Shown here piece by piece: positions 16,977-26,586 of a stretch of 64,000 nucleotides of DNA. The notes beneath the pieces were generated by a model that worked only from the letters and a program-made list of their open reading frames with translations, ran no database searches and was not told where the DNA came from. The stretch lies in the NCBI GenBank assembly GCA_000471925.1, contig CP006667.1:1488001-1552000 (forward strand), in the 5' to 3' direction. The stretch comes from Ralstonia pickettii DTP0602 (lineage in GTDB: Bacteria; Pseudomonadota; Gammaproteobacteria; Burkholderiales; Burkholderiaceae). The translations under genes were made by a program, and so were the position numbers. Position 1 is the first letter of the stretch, and each line of letters opens with the position of its first letter.

Positions 16977-19328
16977 TCAGCGCTTGAGCTTGGCAAAGGC
17001 CGCGGCCATCGCGCCCGCCGGCTCCTGCTCGCGGCGGCCGCCGTTGGAGCCCTTGCCGCCATTGCGCTGGCCACCACGATCGCCACGGTCGCCGCCGGCG
17101 CGTGCCGGGGTCTGGCCCGGCTCGTCGTCCAGCCGCATCGACAGGCCGATGCGGTTGCGCTTGACGTCGACCTCCATCACCTTGACCTTGACGATCTGGC
17201 CGGCCTTGACCACCTCGTGCGCATCCTTGACGAACTTGTTCGACAGCGCCGAGATATGGACCAGCCCGTCCTGGTGCACGCCGATATCGACAAACGCGCC
17301 AAAGGCCGCCACGTTGGTGACCACGCCTTCCAGCACCATGCCGGGCTGCAAGTCCTTCACGTCTTCCACGCCTTCCTGGAAGGTCGCGGTCTTGAACTCG
17401 GGACGCGGGTCGCGGCCGGGCTTTTCCAGTTCGGACAGGATGTCGCGCACGGTCGGCAGGCCGAACGATTCGTCGGTGAACTTTTCCGGCGGCAGGCCGC
17501 GCAGCGCGTCGCGGTTGCCCATCACGTCGCGCAGGCCCTTCTTGATGTGCTCCAGGATGCGCTGCACCACCGGATAGGCTTCCGGGTGCACCGACGAGCG
17601 ATCCAGCGGGTTATCGCCGTCGTTGATGCGCAGGAAGCCGGCGGCCTGCTCGAACGTCTTGTCGCCCAGGCGCGGCACCTTCTTCAGCGCAACGCGGTTG
17701 GGGAAGGCGCCGTTGGCATCGCGGAACTCGACGATATTGCGCGCCAGCACCGTGTTCAGGCCCGACACGCGCGCCAGCAGCGGTGCGGAGGCGGTATTGA
17801 CGTCGACGCCCACCGCGTTCACGCAGTCCTCGACCACGGCGTCGAGCGCGCGCGCCAGCTCGCGCTGGTTGACGTCATGCTGGTACTGGCCCACGCCGAT
17901 CGACTTGGGATCGATCTTGACCAGCTCGGCCAGTGGGTCCTGCAGGCGGCGCGCGATCGACACGGCGCCGCGCAGCGACACGTCCAGGTCCGGGAATTCC
18001 TTGGCGGCCAGCTCCGAGGCGGAGTAGACCGAGGCGCCGGCCTCGCTGACCACGATCTTGGTCAGCTTGAGCTCGGGCATCTGCTTCATCAGGTCCTGTA
18101 CCAGCTTGTCGGTCTCGCGGCTGGCGGTGCCGTTGCCGATCGACACCAGCGCCACGTTGTGCTGCTTCGCGAGGCGCGCCAGCGTGGCGAGCGAGCCGTT
18201 CCAGTCACGGCGCGGCTCGTGCGGGTAGATGGTGGCGGTGTCCAGCAGCTTGCCGGTGCTGTCGACCACGGCGATCTTGCAGCCGGTGCGGATGCCGGGG
18301 TCGACGCCCATCACCGACTTGGGACCGGCCGGCGCGGCCAGCAGCAGTTCATGCAGGTTGCGGCCGAACACCTTGATGGCTTCGCCTTCGGCGGTTTCGC
18401 GCAGCTGGGTCAGCAGTTCGGTTTCCAGGTGCGGCTGCACCTTGACGCGCCAGCACCAGCGGCATACGTCGCCCAGCCACTTGTCGGCCGGGCGGCCCAG
18501 GTTCTGGATGCCGACGTGGCGCGCGATCATGCCTTCGCACGAGTGCGGAACCATCGCGTCCTGTTCTTCGCCCAGCCCCAGCTTGACCATCAGCACGCCC
18601 GCATTGCGGCCGCGGAACAGCGCCAGCGCGCGGTGCGAGGGTACGGTGCGGATGGTTTCGCTGTAGGCGTAGTAGTCGCGGAACTTCTCTTCCTCGGCGG
18701 TTTCCTTGCCTTCCATCACGGTTGACGCGACCACGCCGTTGGTCCACAGGTGTTCGCGCAGCTTGCCGAGCAGTTCGGCGGTCTCGCCGAACTGTTCCGA
18801 CAGGATGTCGCGCGCGCCGTCCAGCGCGGCCTTCACGTCGGGCACGCCGCCGTCGGCGGTCGGGTTGCCGTTGACGTACTTGGCGGCTTCGGTCTGCGGG
18901 TCCAGCGTGGGATCGGCCAGCAGGGTCTGCGCCAGCGGCTCCAGCCCGCATTCGCGCGCGATCTGGGCGCGCGTGCGGCGCTTGGGCTTGTAGGGCAGGT
19001 AGAGGTCTTCCAGCGTCTGCTTGGTTTCAGCGGCCTCGATGGCGGCCTGCAGTTCTGGCGTGAGCTTGCCTTGCTCCTGGATCGACGCCAGGATGGCCGC
19101 GCGGCGGTCTTCCATGTCGCGCAGGTAGAGCAGGCGCTCTTCCAGGTTGCGCAACTGCGTGTCATCCAGGTTGCCGGTCACTTCCTTGCGGTAGCGGGCG
19201 ATGAAGGGGACGGTGGCACCTTCGTCGAGCAGCGCCACGGCGGCCGCGACCTGGCGGGGCTGGACGGACAGCTCGGCCGCGATGAGCGACACAATCTTTT
19301 GCGAGACGGATGCGGGCAGGTTGGACAT
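16977..19328 (-). CDS. tex: Tex-family RNA-binding transcription accessory protein
   Basis: A 783-residue cytoplasmic protein of the Tex family (usual length about 770-790). From the N-terminus: helix-rich Tex_N with [15 protein letters not shown], a YqgF-like RNase H fold with [16 protein letters not shown], helix-hairpin-helix repeats ([25 protein letters not shown]), and a C-terminal S1 RNA-binding domain ([31 protein letters not shown]). The last ~50 residues are Gly/Arg-rich. The ATG at 19328 begins [13 protein letters not shown]; an ATG 14 codons upstream is also in frame. Single gene with its own terminator. Confidence 0.96.
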   Translation of the reverse strand: MSNLPASVSQKIVSLIAAELSVQPRQVAAAVALLDEGATVPFIARYRKEVTGNLDDTQLRNLEERLLYLRDMEDRRAAILASIQEQGKLTPELQAAIEAAETKQTLEDLYLPYKPKRRTRAQIARECGLEPLAQTLLADPTLDPQTEAAKYVNGNPTADGGVPDVKAALDGARDILSEQFGETAELLGKLREHLWTNGVVASTVMEGKETAEEEKFRDYYAYSETIRTVPSHRALALFRGRNAGVLMVKLGLGEEQDAMVPHSCEGMIARHVGIQNLGRPADKWLGDVCRWCWRVKVQPHLETELLTQLRETAEGEAIKVFGRNLHELLLAAPAGPKSVMGVDPGIRTGCKIAVVDSTGKLLDTATIYPHEPRRDWNGSLATLARLAKQHNVALVSIGNGTASRETDKLVQDLMKQMPELKLTKIVVSEAGASVYSASELAAKEFPDLDVSLRGAVSIARRLQDPLAELVKIDPKSIGVGQYQHDVNQRELARALDAVVEDCVNAVGVDVNTASAPLLARVSGLNTVLARNIVEFRDANGAFPNRVALKKVPRLGDKTFEQAAGFLRINDGDNPLDRSSVHPEAYPVVQRILEHIKKGLRDVMGNRDALRGLPPEKFTDESFGLPTVRDILSELEKPGRDPRPEFKTATFQEGVEDVKDLQPGMVLEGVVTNVAAFGAFVDIGVHQDGLVHISALSNKFVKDAHEVVKAGQIVKVKVMEVDVKRNRIGLSMRLDDEPGQTPARAGGDRGDRGGQRNGGKGSNGGRREQEPAGAMAAAFAKLKR

Positions 19329-19576
19329 CGGGAACGCGGCGGGAAACGCAGTCAGTCGAAAGCGGGGCATTTTGCCACAAGCGCGCGGCGGCTCATCACG
19401 CGGGTGCAGCATGCAGGTGCGGCGGGCGGGTGCGGCGGGCGGCGCCGCGCGCACGTCCGATCCGCGCCGGGGGGCGCGCGGTGCGGCCGGCGCTATGCCC
19501 CGCAGGGGCCCCGCGCAGTGCCCCGAGGTGGCCGCGGAGGCAGGCCGGCACGCGGCCCGGATGCTAGAATCCCGTC

Positions 19577-20395
19577 ATGATCGTCAAGCCCCGTCCGGCC
19601 GCCGCCAAGGCCACATCGCCGGCCGCCTCCGAGGCGGCCATCCTGGCCATGCCCACGCTCGCCAACGTGCCCCGAACCTTCCCGTCCCATGCCCGCATCG
19701 CCTTGCCAGCGCTGGTCGTGGCCGCCTGCGCCGCGCTGATGCCGGTGCGCGAGGTGCTCGCGCAGGCGCCGGCCCCGGCCGCCGCGCCGGTGGCTGGCGC
19801 CGGCGCCACCCGCGACTTCGCCGCCGAACGCAAGGCCATCGGCGATTCGCGTGCCTGGACCAACTATCGCTTTGCCGCCGCCGAGCACGAGTGCTACGGC
19901 AAGTTCTTCGTCAACCGCTGCATCGACCAGGCCAAGGAAATCCAGCGTGGGGAGCTGCAGGTGCTGCGCACGCGCGAGCTGGAAGTCGGCGAGGCCGAGC
20001 GCGCCCACCGTGCCGCCGAGCGCGACCGCGAACAGGCGCTGCGCCGTGCCGAGTTCGAGGCCAGCCAGCCGAAGCGCGCCGCCAGCGAGCAGTCCAGCCG
20101 CGAAGCCTTCGAAAAGAAGCAGCAGGAGCAGCAGCTGCGCGATGCGCAACGCCAGGGCGAAGCGCCGCAGCGTGCCGCCAACGCGCAGGCATATCAGCAG
20201 AAGCAGTCTGACGCCCGCATGAAAGAGGCGCAGCAGAAGGGCGCTGCGCAGGCCCAGCAGCGCCAGGAGAACGTGAAGGCGTACGAGGCCAAGCAGCGCG
20301 ACCTGGAACAGCGCCAGAAGGAGCTGGAAGAGCGTCGCGCCAAGGCGAAGGAGCAGCAGAACCCGGCGTCGGCACCGCGCCCGTTCGGCTTCTGA
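19577..20395 (+). CDS. exported coiled-coil protein of unknown function
   Basis: A 272-residue protein, not recognised. The first ~63 residues form a long N-terminus with a hydrophobic segment (ALPALVVAACAALMPV) and an AQA cleavage region, so it is probably exported or membrane-anchored. Residues ~80-115 include two cysteines (ECYGKFFVNRC) in a short folded region. Residues ~120-265 are a long, highly charged helix rich in Glu, Gln, Lys and Arg, predicted coiled coil. The gene stands on its own strand after tex (divergent), followed 34 bases later by the small DUF465 gene. A role in envelope structure is possible but not shown. Confidence 0.75.
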   Translation: MIVKPRPAAAKATSPAASEAAILAMPTLANVPRTFPSHARIALPALVVAACAALMPVREVLAQAPAPAAAPVAGAGATRDFAAERKAIGDSRAWTNYRFAAAEHECYGKFFVNRCIDQAKEIQRGELQVLRTRELEVGEAERAHRAAERDREQALRRAEFEASQPKRAASEQSSREAFEKKQQEQQLRDAQRQGEAPQRAANAQAYQQKQSDARMKEAQQKGAAQAQQRQENVKAYEAKQRDLEQRQKELEERRAKAKEQQNPASAPRPFGF

Positions 20396-20429
20396 GGCGG
20401 CGGTACGTGACTGCGCACCGGAGGCGCAT

Positions 20430-20633
20430 ATGGACAGCAACCTGAACACCCTCGAACGGCGCATCATGGAGTTGCAGATCGAGCATCGCGACCTGGACTT
20501 CCTGATCGACCGGCTGGCCAGCGACGCAGTCCATGACGAACTGCAGCTACGCCGGCTGAAGAAGCGCCGGCTCAAGCTGAAGGACGCCATCACGCTGCTG
20601 CAGCTGCAGCTCGAACCCGACGTGCCGGCCTGA
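20430..20633 (+). CDS. YdcH-like DUF465 small protein
   Basis: A 67-residue, highly charged, helical protein of the DUF465/YdcH type. It shows the family pattern: an N-terminal helix (LERRIMELQIEHRDLDFLIDRL), a short turn, and a second helix with the KKRRLKLKDAITLLQ signature. Function of the family is not established; members are small cytoplasmic hairpins. It lies between the coiled-coil gene and the helicase, same strand, and could be in one transcript with both. A GGAGG ribosome site lies close to the ATG. Confidence 0.85.
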   Translation: MDSNLNTLERRIMELQIEHRDLDFLIDRLASDAVHDELQLRRLKKRRLKLKDAITLLQLQLEPDVPA

Positions 20634-20704
20634 GCGCAGCCGCGCTCGCCGCACCGATCGCCGCCGGCCTTGTCCGGCGGCCTACATAATTCCCCCCCCA
20701 AGCC

Positions 20705-22879
20705 TTGTCCGACCTTCCCGATTCCCCTGAGCTGTCCGATGCCGTCGAAGTGACCGACGCCGAGGCGCCCGCACACGCCGCGCCCGCCGACGCCACCGCC
20801 AGCCGCGGCGCCGAACTGGGCACCATCTTTGCCGATACCGGCACGCTGGCGCAGGCCATCCCTGGCTACCGCCCGCGCGCCGCGCAGCACAAGATGGCCG
20901 AGGCCGTCGCCGGCGCGATCGCAGAGAGCGACACCGTGATCGTCGAGGCCGGTACCGGCACCGGCAAGACCTACGCCTACCTGGTGCCGGCAATGCTGTG
21001 GGGCGGCAAGGTGATCCTCTCCACCGGCACCAAAAACCTGCAGGACCAGCTGTTCCTGCGCGACATCCCCACGGTGCGCCATGCGCTGAACGTACCGGTG
21101 TCGGTGGCGCTGCTCAAGGGCCGCGCCAACTACGTCTGCCACTACCACCTGGAACGAGCACAGGCCAACGGGCGCCTGGCGTCGCGCCAGGATGCGGCGT
21201 GGCTGCGGGATATCGGCCGCTTCGTCAAGGAAACCTCGACCGGCGACAAGGCCGAGCTGGCGTCCGTGCCGGAGAACGCGCCGGTCTGGCAGATGGTAAC
21301 GTCCACGCGCGACAACTGCCTGGGCTCGGAGTGCCCGTTCTACAAAGACTGCTTCGTGATGCGCGCGCGCAAGGAAGCGCAGCAGGCCGACGTGGTGGTG
21401 GTCAACCACCACCTGTTCTTTGCCGACGTGGTGCTGCGCGATACCGGCATGGCGGAGCTGCTGCCGGCGGCCAACACCGTGATCTTCGACGAAGCCCACC
21501 AGCTGCCCGAGACCGCGACGCTGTTCTTCGGCGAGACGCTGTCGACCAGCCAGCTGCTCGAGCTTGCGCGCGATACCGTGGCCGAGGGCCTGTCGCATGC
21601 GCGCGATGCGGTGGACTGGGTGCAGCTTGGCGCGCCGCTGGAACGCGCCGCGCGCGACCTGCGCCTCGCCTTCACCAAGGACAACGCGCGCCTGGCGCTC
21701 GGCCAGATCGAGGCCGACCGCCGCATCGCCGAGCCCTTCAACGAAACGCTGGATGCGCTGGACGAGGCACTGTCAGACTTCGTCGAGATGCTGGAAAGCC
21801 AGGCCGAGCGCGCCGAGTCGCTGCAGCAATGCCACCGCCGTGCGCTGGAACTGGCCAACAAGCTGGCTGCGTGGCGCAGCGAAGCCGCGGCCGCCCCGGC
21901 GCCGCAAGCGGCCGAGGGAGAGGGAGAGGCCGCGGCAGTCCCTGCGGTCCCTGCCGGCCCCGAGACGGTGCGCTGGGTCGAGGTGTTCTCGCATACCGTG
22001 CAGCTGCACCGCACGCCGCTTTCGATCGCGCCGATCTTCACGCGCCAGCGCGACGGCCAGCCGCGCGCGTGGGTCTTTACCTCGGCCACGCTGTCGGTGA
22101 AGGGCAATTTCACCCACTACGCCGCGCAGCTGGGGCTCGACAAGGACCGCTCGCTGACGCTGCCCAGCCCCTTCGACTATGCGAAACAAGGCCTGCTGTA
22201 CGTGCCGCGCGACATGCCGGCGCCGCAATCGCCGCAGTTCACCGATGCGGTGGTGCAGGCCGCGCTGCCGCTGATCGAGGCTGCCGGCGGGCGCACCTTC
22301 CTGCTGTGCACCACGCTGCGCGCGGTGCAGCGCGCCTCGGACCTGCTCTACGACGCCTTTGCCGAGCGCGGCCTGAACCTGCCGCTGCTGGTGCAGGGCC
22401 AGGCCAGCCGCACCGAACTACTGGATCGCTTCCGCGAGCTGGGCAATGCGGTGCTGGTCGGCAGCCAGAGCTTCTGGGAGGGCGTGGACGTGCGCGGCGA
22501 GGCGCTGTCGCTGGTGATCATCGACAAGCTGCCATTCGCGCCGCCTGACGACCCGGTGCTGGCCGCGCGCATGGAAGTGCTGCAGAAGAAGGGCCTGAGC
22601 CCGTTCGCCGTGCACCAGCTGCCGCATGCGGTGATCACGCTCAAGCAGGGGGCGGGGCGGCTGATCCGCTCGGAGTCGGACCGCGGCGTGCTGGCGATCT
22701 TCGATACGCGGCTGGTGGAAAAGCCCTATGGCCGCCAGATCTGGCAGAGCCTGCCGCCGTTCACACGCACGCGCGAAGCGGCGACGGTGGTGCGTTTCCT
22801 GGAGTCGTTGCGCGGGGCGGAGACAGCCCGGGCTGGTGCCGAGACTGAAACCGGCGGCGAGGACGCGCCAGAGGAATGA
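20705..22879 (+). CDS. DinG/YoaA-type ATP-dependent DNA helicase (XPD-like)
   Basis: A 724-residue superfamily 2 helicase. Walker A is AGTGTGKT (residues 82-89, K88), the DEAH box is at 262-265, and the C-terminal motif QGAGRLIR is present. Four cysteines at 145, 205, 210 and 216 are placed as in the iron-sulfur cluster of XPD, DinG and YoaA helicases. The start is TTG at 20705; no in-frame ATG lies between it and the conserved fold, and the first ~30 residues are acidic and poorly conserved. The fold unwinds DNA 5'-3' in replication or repair. YoaA and DinG cannot be told apart with confidence here. Confidence 0.92.
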   Translation: MSDLPDSPELSDAVEVTDAEAPAHAAPADATASRGAELGTIFADTGTLAQAIPGYRPRAAQHKMAEAVAGAIAESDTVIVEAGTGTGKTYAYLVPAMLWGGKVILSTGTKNLQDQLFLRDIPTVRHALNVPVSVALLKGRANYVCHYHLERAQANGRLASRQDAAWLRDIGRFVKETSTGDKAELASVPENAPVWQMVTSTRDNCLGSECPFYKDCFVMRARKEAQQADVVVVNHHLFFADVVLRDTGMAELLPAANTVIFDEAHQLPETATLFFGETLSTSQLLELARDTVAEGLSHARDAVDWVQLGAPLERAARDLRLAFTKDNARLALGQIEADRRIAEPFNETLDALDEALSDFVEMLESQAERAESLQQCHRRALELANKLAAWRSEAAAAPAPQAAEGEGEAAAVPAVPAGPETVRWVEVFSHTVQLHRTPLSIAPIFTRQRDGQPRAWVFTSATLSVKGNFTHYAAQLGLDKDRSLTLPSPFDYAKQGLLYVPRDMPAPQSPQFTDAVVQAALPLIEAAGGRTFLLCTTLRAVQRASDLLYDAFAERGLNLPLLVQGQASRTELLDRFRELGNAVLVGSQSFWEGVDVRGEALSLVIIDKLPFAPPDDPVLAARMEVLQKKGLSPFAVHQLPHAVITLKQGAGRLIRSESDRGVLAIFDTRLVEKPYGRQIWQSLPPFTRTREAATVVRFLESLRGAETARAGAETETGGEDAPEE

Positions 22880-22911
22880 CGGCTTTGGTGCCCTGAGGGC
22901 GAGGCACAAAC

Positions 22912-22947
22912 AAAAACGGGACGGTCTTGCGACACGTCCCGTTTTTT
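22912..22947. terminator. bidirectional terminator between dinG-like gene and bamD
   Basis: A-run plus CGGGACG (to 22923) pairs with CGTCCCG (22935-22941) around an 11-base loop, with TTTTTT after it on the plus strand and TTTTT on the minus strand. It sits between convergent genes and can serve both. Confidence 0.9.
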
Positions 22948-22969
22948 CATGGCCGCTGGCCGGCAAGCC

Positions 22970-23785
22970 TCAGAAGACTTCCCACCAGGACTTGTCCTTG
23001 CGGCGCTCGCCGTACTTGATGAAGTCGCTGTTGGGGAAATTGTGCTCCATCACGCGGGCGGTATCGTCGCGCAGGTCTTTCATGCCCATCGCGTCATACG
23101 AGCGGATCATGATGTACAGCGCTTCTTCGTTGGCCGGTGCGCCGTCGTATTCCTTGAGCGACTGCTGGGCGCGGTTGACCGCAGCAAGGTAGGCACCGCG
23201 CTTGTAATAGTACCGCGCGGCATGGACCTCGTGCTGGGCCAGCGAGTTGACGATGTACTGCATGCGCAGCGCGGCGTCGGGCGTGTACTTGCTGTCCGGA
23301 TACTTTGTGACCAGCGTGTTGAACGCGTCGTAGGCGGCACGCGCGGCCTTGGGGTCGCGCTCGCTCAGGTCCTGGCCGGAGAAGCGGCCCAGCCAGCCCA
23401 GGTTGTCGTTGAAGTTGATCAGGCCCTTCAGGTAGTAGGCGTAATCGATATTGGGGTGGTTCGGGTGCAGCTGGATAAAGCGGTCGATGGCTGCCAGCGC
23501 GGCCGCGGTCTCGCCGTCCTTGTAGTTGGCGTAGGCGGTATCGATCTGTGCCTGCTGCGCGTAGCGGCCGAACGGATAGCGGCCCTCGAGCTTTTCATAC
23601 AGCTTGACGGCGCGCGTGTAGTCGCCGCCATCCAGTGCGTCCTTGGCTTCCGAATATAATTTGTTGGCCGACCAGCCGGCGGTTTCGTCGGGCTGGTCCG
23701 CTAGCAGGCCGCATGCTGACAGCATGACGCAGCCGCCTGCGAGCAGAACCGCTCCAATTGTCGTGCGCCAGCGCGCGCGTTTCAT
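22970..23785 (-). CDS. bamD: BamD outer-membrane assembly lipoprotein
   Basis: A 271-residue lipoprotein of the BAM complex (BamD/ComL). The lipobox LSAC puts the lipidated Cys at residue 25. The mature chain holds tetratricopeptide-like repeats beginning with [27 protein letters not shown], the BamD family start, and ends near KSWWEVF. The ATG at 23785 gives the shortest signal peptide; ATGs at 23800 and 23806 are in frame. It is divergent from rluD, an arrangement common in beta-proteobacteria. BamD works with BamA to fold outer-membrane beta-barrels. Confidence 0.95.
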   Translation of the reverse strand: MKRARWRTTIGAVLLAGGCVMLSACGLLADQPDETAGWSANKLYSEAKDALDGGDYTRAVKLYEKLEGRYPFGRYAQQAQIDTAYANYKDGETAAALAAIDRFIQLHPNHPNIDYAYYLKGLINFNDNLGWLGRFSGQDLSERDPKAARAAYDAFNTLVTKYPDSKYTPDAALRMQYIVNSLAQHEVHAARYYYKRGAYLAAVNRAQQSLKEYDGAPANEEALYIMIRSYDAMGMKDLRDDTARVMEHNFPNSDFIKYGERRKDKSWWEVF

Positions 23786-23817
23786 GCTCTGCAATTGCAT
23801 GGGCAATCGTATCCCGG

Positions 23818-25068
23818 ATGAAGAAAAATAGCGTCAAGCATTATAGCCCAAGCCCCCAGCCCCAAGCCGACCCGGCAGATGGCGTGGGAGGACTCCCCCC
23901 GGAAAGGGTGCGCGCAGCCGCGTCCCTGGCCGATCCCGAGGAATTCGAAGACCTCGCCGAAGGCGCGCCGGCGAGTGCCGCGCCTGGCGCCGAAGCGGGC
24001 GTGACCCTGTCGCTGGAGGTGGACAGTGCCGCGCATGGCGAGCGGCTCGATAAATTGCTGGCGCGTCACTTTAGCGAGTTTTCGCGCAGCCGCCTGCAGC
24101 AGTGGATCGAAAGCGGCGCCGTGCGCGTCGATGGCCAGGTGCGCCGGCCGCGCGATGCGGTGCAGATGGGCAACCGCATCGAGGTGCAGCCGCAGGCCGC
24201 GCCGGAATCGTCGGCCTTTGCGCCCGAAGACGTGCCGCTGGACGTGGTCTATGAAGACGACACGCTGCTGGTGATCAACAAGCCTGCCGGGCTGGTGGTG
24301 CATCCCGCCGCCGGCAACTGGAGCGGCACCGTGCTCAACGGGCTGCTGCACCGCGACCCCGCCGCCACGGCGCTGCCGCGCGCGGGCATCGTGCACCGGC
24401 TCGACAAGGAGACCTCCGGCCTGATGGTGGTGGCGCGCTCGCTGACAGCGCAGACCGATCTTGTGCGCCAGCTGCAGGCGCGCACGGTCAAGCGCACGTA
24501 TATCGCGCTGGTGTGGGGCCGCACCTATGACGAAGGCACCATCGACGCGCCCATCGGCCGCGACCCCCGCGAGCGCACGCGCATGGCGATCGTGCATACC
24601 GCCAGCGGCAAGCCCTCGCGCACGCATTTCCGCACGCTGGCCACGGTGCCGCTCGGGCGCGGCTTCGTGTCGATGGTGATGTGCAAGCTCGAGACCGGGC
24701 GCACGCACCAGATCCGCGTGCACTTCGAATCGATCGGCCATCCGCTGGTGGGCGACCCGGTCTACTTCCGCGCCACGCAGCGCGGCCAGCGCCCGGCGAT
24801 CCGCGTGCCGTTGCCGGTGCCATATGAGCGCCAGGCGCTGCATGCGTGCAAGCTCGGGCTGGTGCATCCGGCCACCGGCCGGCACATGTCGTGGACGGCG
24901 CAGCCGCCCGACGACCTGCAGGCGCTGATCGACGCGTTGGACTTTGAAAGCGCGCAGGCGGAGGATGAGGACGAAGCCTGGGACGAGGTCTGGGAAGGCG
25001 GCGAAGCCCACTGGGAATACGCTGGCGAGGATGACGACAGTGACGACGAAGACGATGAGCGCGCCTGA
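23818..25068 (+). CDS. rluD: 23S rRNA pseudouridine synthase RluD
   Basis: A 416-residue pseudouridine synthase. An N-terminal S4 domain ([29 protein letters not shown]) is followed by the catalytic domain with HRLDKETSG, where D196 is the catalytic aspartate. RluD modifies positions 1911, 1915 and 1917 of 23S rRNA in E. coli. The protein is longer than E. coli RluD (326) because of a ~70-residue N-terminal lead-in (from ATG 23818) and an acidic tail of about 45 residues with many Asp/Glu. The exact start is uncertain since the frame is open upstream. Confidence 0.94.
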   Translation: MKKNSVKHYSPSPQPQADPADGVGGLPPERVRAAASLADPEEFEDLAEGAPASAAPGAEAGVTLSLEVDSAAHGERLDKLLARHFSEFSRSRLQQWIESGAVRVDGQVRRPRDAVQMGNRIEVQPQAAPESSAFAPEDVPLDVVYEDDTLLVINKPAGLVVHPAAGNWSGTVLNGLLHRDPAATALPRAGIVHRLDKETSGLMVVARSLTAQTDLVRQLQARTVKRTYIALVWGRTYDEGTIDAPIGRDPRERTRMAIVHTASGKPSRTHFRTLATVPLGRGFVSMVMCKLETGRTHQIRVHFESIGHPLVGDPVYFRATQRGQRPAIRVPLPVPYERQALHACKLGLVHPATGRHMSWTAQPPDDLQALIDALDFESAQAEDEDEAWDEVWEGGEAHWEYAGEDDDSDDEDDERA

Positions 25069-25855
25069 GCCCGCATGGCTGGTCCCTGACTGGCCCGCGC
25101 CGGCGCGCGTGCGCGCGGTGTCGACCACGCGCCAGGGCGGCGTCAGCAAGCGGCCGTACGGCCTTGCCGGCGGTGCTCCGGGCGGCCTTAACCTCGGCAC
25201 CCATGTCGGCGACGATCCGGCCGACGTGGCCCGCAATCGCGAACGGCTGGCCGCGCTACTGCCGTCGATGCCCCGATGGCTCGAACAGGTCCATGGCTGC
25301 GCGGTGGCGACGGTCGACCATGTGGTGGCACCCGGCGATCCCGTGCCGAAGGCCGACGCGAGCCTGGCGGTGGCGCCAGGCCACGTCTGCGCCGTGATGA
25401 CGGCGGACTGCCTGCCCGTGCTCCTGTGCGATGCGCAGGGGACCGTGGTGGGTGCCGCGCACGCGGGCTGGCGCGGCCTGTGCAACGGCGTGATCGAGGC
25501 CACGCTGGCGCGGATGCAGGCCACCGCAGGAGGCGGTGATATGCGCTGGCTGGCCTGGCTCGGGCCAGCTATCGGCCCGGATGCCTTCGAGGTCGGGGCT
25601 GAAGTGCGCGATGCCTTCCTCGCGCAGGCGCGCCCCGATGAACAGGCCGCAGTGGCGGCTGCTTTCCGCGCCGGAGCGCCCGGCAAATACCTGGCCGACA
25701 TCTACGCGCTCGCACGCACGCGGCTGGCGCGTGCCGGCTGCGCCGAGGTCTACGGCGGCGACGCATGCACCGTGGCCGATGCGGAACGCTTCTACTCCTA
25801 CCGCCGCGACGGCGTGACTGGCCGCATGGCGAGCCTGGTCTGGCTCGCGGACTGA
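25055..25855 (+). CDS. pgeF: PgeF-family multicopper-oxidase-like purine nucleoside phosphorylase (YfiH/LACC1 type)
   Basis: A 266-residue YfiH/DUF152 protein. It has the conserved metal residues: His in [12 protein letters not shown], Cys in [13 protein letters not shown] and His in [12 protein letters not shown]. Members of this family are described as polyphenol oxidases, purine nucleoside phosphorylases (LACC1) and as peptidoglycan-editing factor in E. coli. The ATG at 25055 overlaps the end of rluD by 14 bases; an ATG at 25031 is an alternative. It follows rluD directly, the same order seen in many beta- and gamma-proteobacteria, and is probably co-transcribed. Confidence 0.93.
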   Translation: MSAPEPAWLVPDWPAPARVRAVSTTRQGGVSKRPYGLAGGAPGGLNLGTHVGDDPADVARNRERLAALLPSMPRWLEQVHGCAVATVDHVVAPGDPVPKADASLAVAPGHVCAVMTADCLPVLLCDAQGTVVGAAHAGWRGLCNGVIEATLARMQATAGGGDMRWLAWLGPAIGPDAFEVGAEVRDAFLAQARPDEQAAVAAAFRAGAPGKYLADIYALARTRLARAGCAEVYGGDACTVADAERFYSYRRDGVTGRMASLVWLAD

Positions 25856-25868
25856 TCCGGGTCCTTTT

Positions 25869-26129
25869 TTAGTCGTCCTTGCCCTTGGCCGCGCCGTCCG
25901 CTTGTGCCGGCGTGGCATCGCTGGCCTCGGTCGCTGCAACTGCTGCGGCCTGCGCGCGCTCGGCCGCGGCCTTGCGCCGCCGCCGGCCCGGCGTGCCCAT
26001 GATGTAGAGCACCAGCGCCACCGGCGCCATGCCATACATCAGGAAGGTGGCAATTCCCGCCACCACGTTGTGCTCGGTGATCGCCATCATCAGCGCCACA
26101 TAGAGCCAGCCAATGGCCACGATGTACAT
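25869..26129 (-). CDS. small membrane protein of unknown function next to phaC
   Basis: An 86-residue protein with two hydrophobic helices (residues ~3-17 and 24-44: MYIVAIGWLYVALMMAI, then IATFLMYGMAPVALVLYIMG) and an Ala/Lys-rich charged tail. An AAGGATG ribosome site lies upstream of the ATG at 26129. It is convergent to pgeF and divergent from phaC. In my memory of C. necator H16 a similar small gene sits at this place. Function unknown; it may be an inner-membrane peptide. Confidence 0.8.
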   Translation of the reverse strand: MYIVAIGWLYVALMMAITEHNVVAGIATFLMYGMAPVALVLYIMGTPGRRRRKAAAERAQAAAVAATEASDATPAQADGAAKGKDD

Positions 26130-26586
26130 CAGAATTTCATCCTTCTCGCTTATGCTCGACGGCCCTGGCAGATGCGCGCGCGGCATACCGTCCGGTAGGT
26201 CGGCGAGCGCATTCGGCGCGGGACGGATTCCCGCATTGACATTGCGTACGTTGCAAGGCAACAATGGCTTCAAATGTTTCGGAATCGCTGATGATTCCCA
26301 GGTTTTTGCCGGCAAGCATACCGCATGGTGCTCCCAGCCAGAGCGCCCGCGGCAGTCGGCAAAAAGGGAGCCGCTATCGGGATGGGCGGAAAGCGCGACC
26401 GCATTTGATGTCATTGTGTGCGGCGGGCGTCTTCCGCAGGTTCCAGGGCCGATGTGCCGGCAACCCGCCCCATTCGGGGGAGGGCGAAGCCGGGTCCATC
26501 CGGATAGCATCACCCTATGCAATAGTGCCGGCCAGGGCAATGCCCGGAGCCGGTTCATACAGTGACGGCAGAGAGACAATTACATC
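26130..26586 (+). other. phaC upstream region and long leader
   Basis: This 457-base stretch has no convincing gene. It carries the phaC promoter (next entry) and a leader of about 315 bases before the phaC start codon. The promoter order matches what is described for C. necator. Nothing else is recognised in the leader; a coding frame of 183 aa that overlaps it and phaC is a GC-driven artefact. Confidence 0.65.
26236..26265 (+). promoter_or_regulatory. phaC sigma-70-type promoter
   Basis: A perfect -35 TTGACA (26236-26241) and an AACAAT -10 (26260-26265) separated by 18 bases. This is the promoter described for phaC1 of C. necator, whose start lies about 300 bases before the gene. The expected start here is near 26272. 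Confidence 0.88.
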
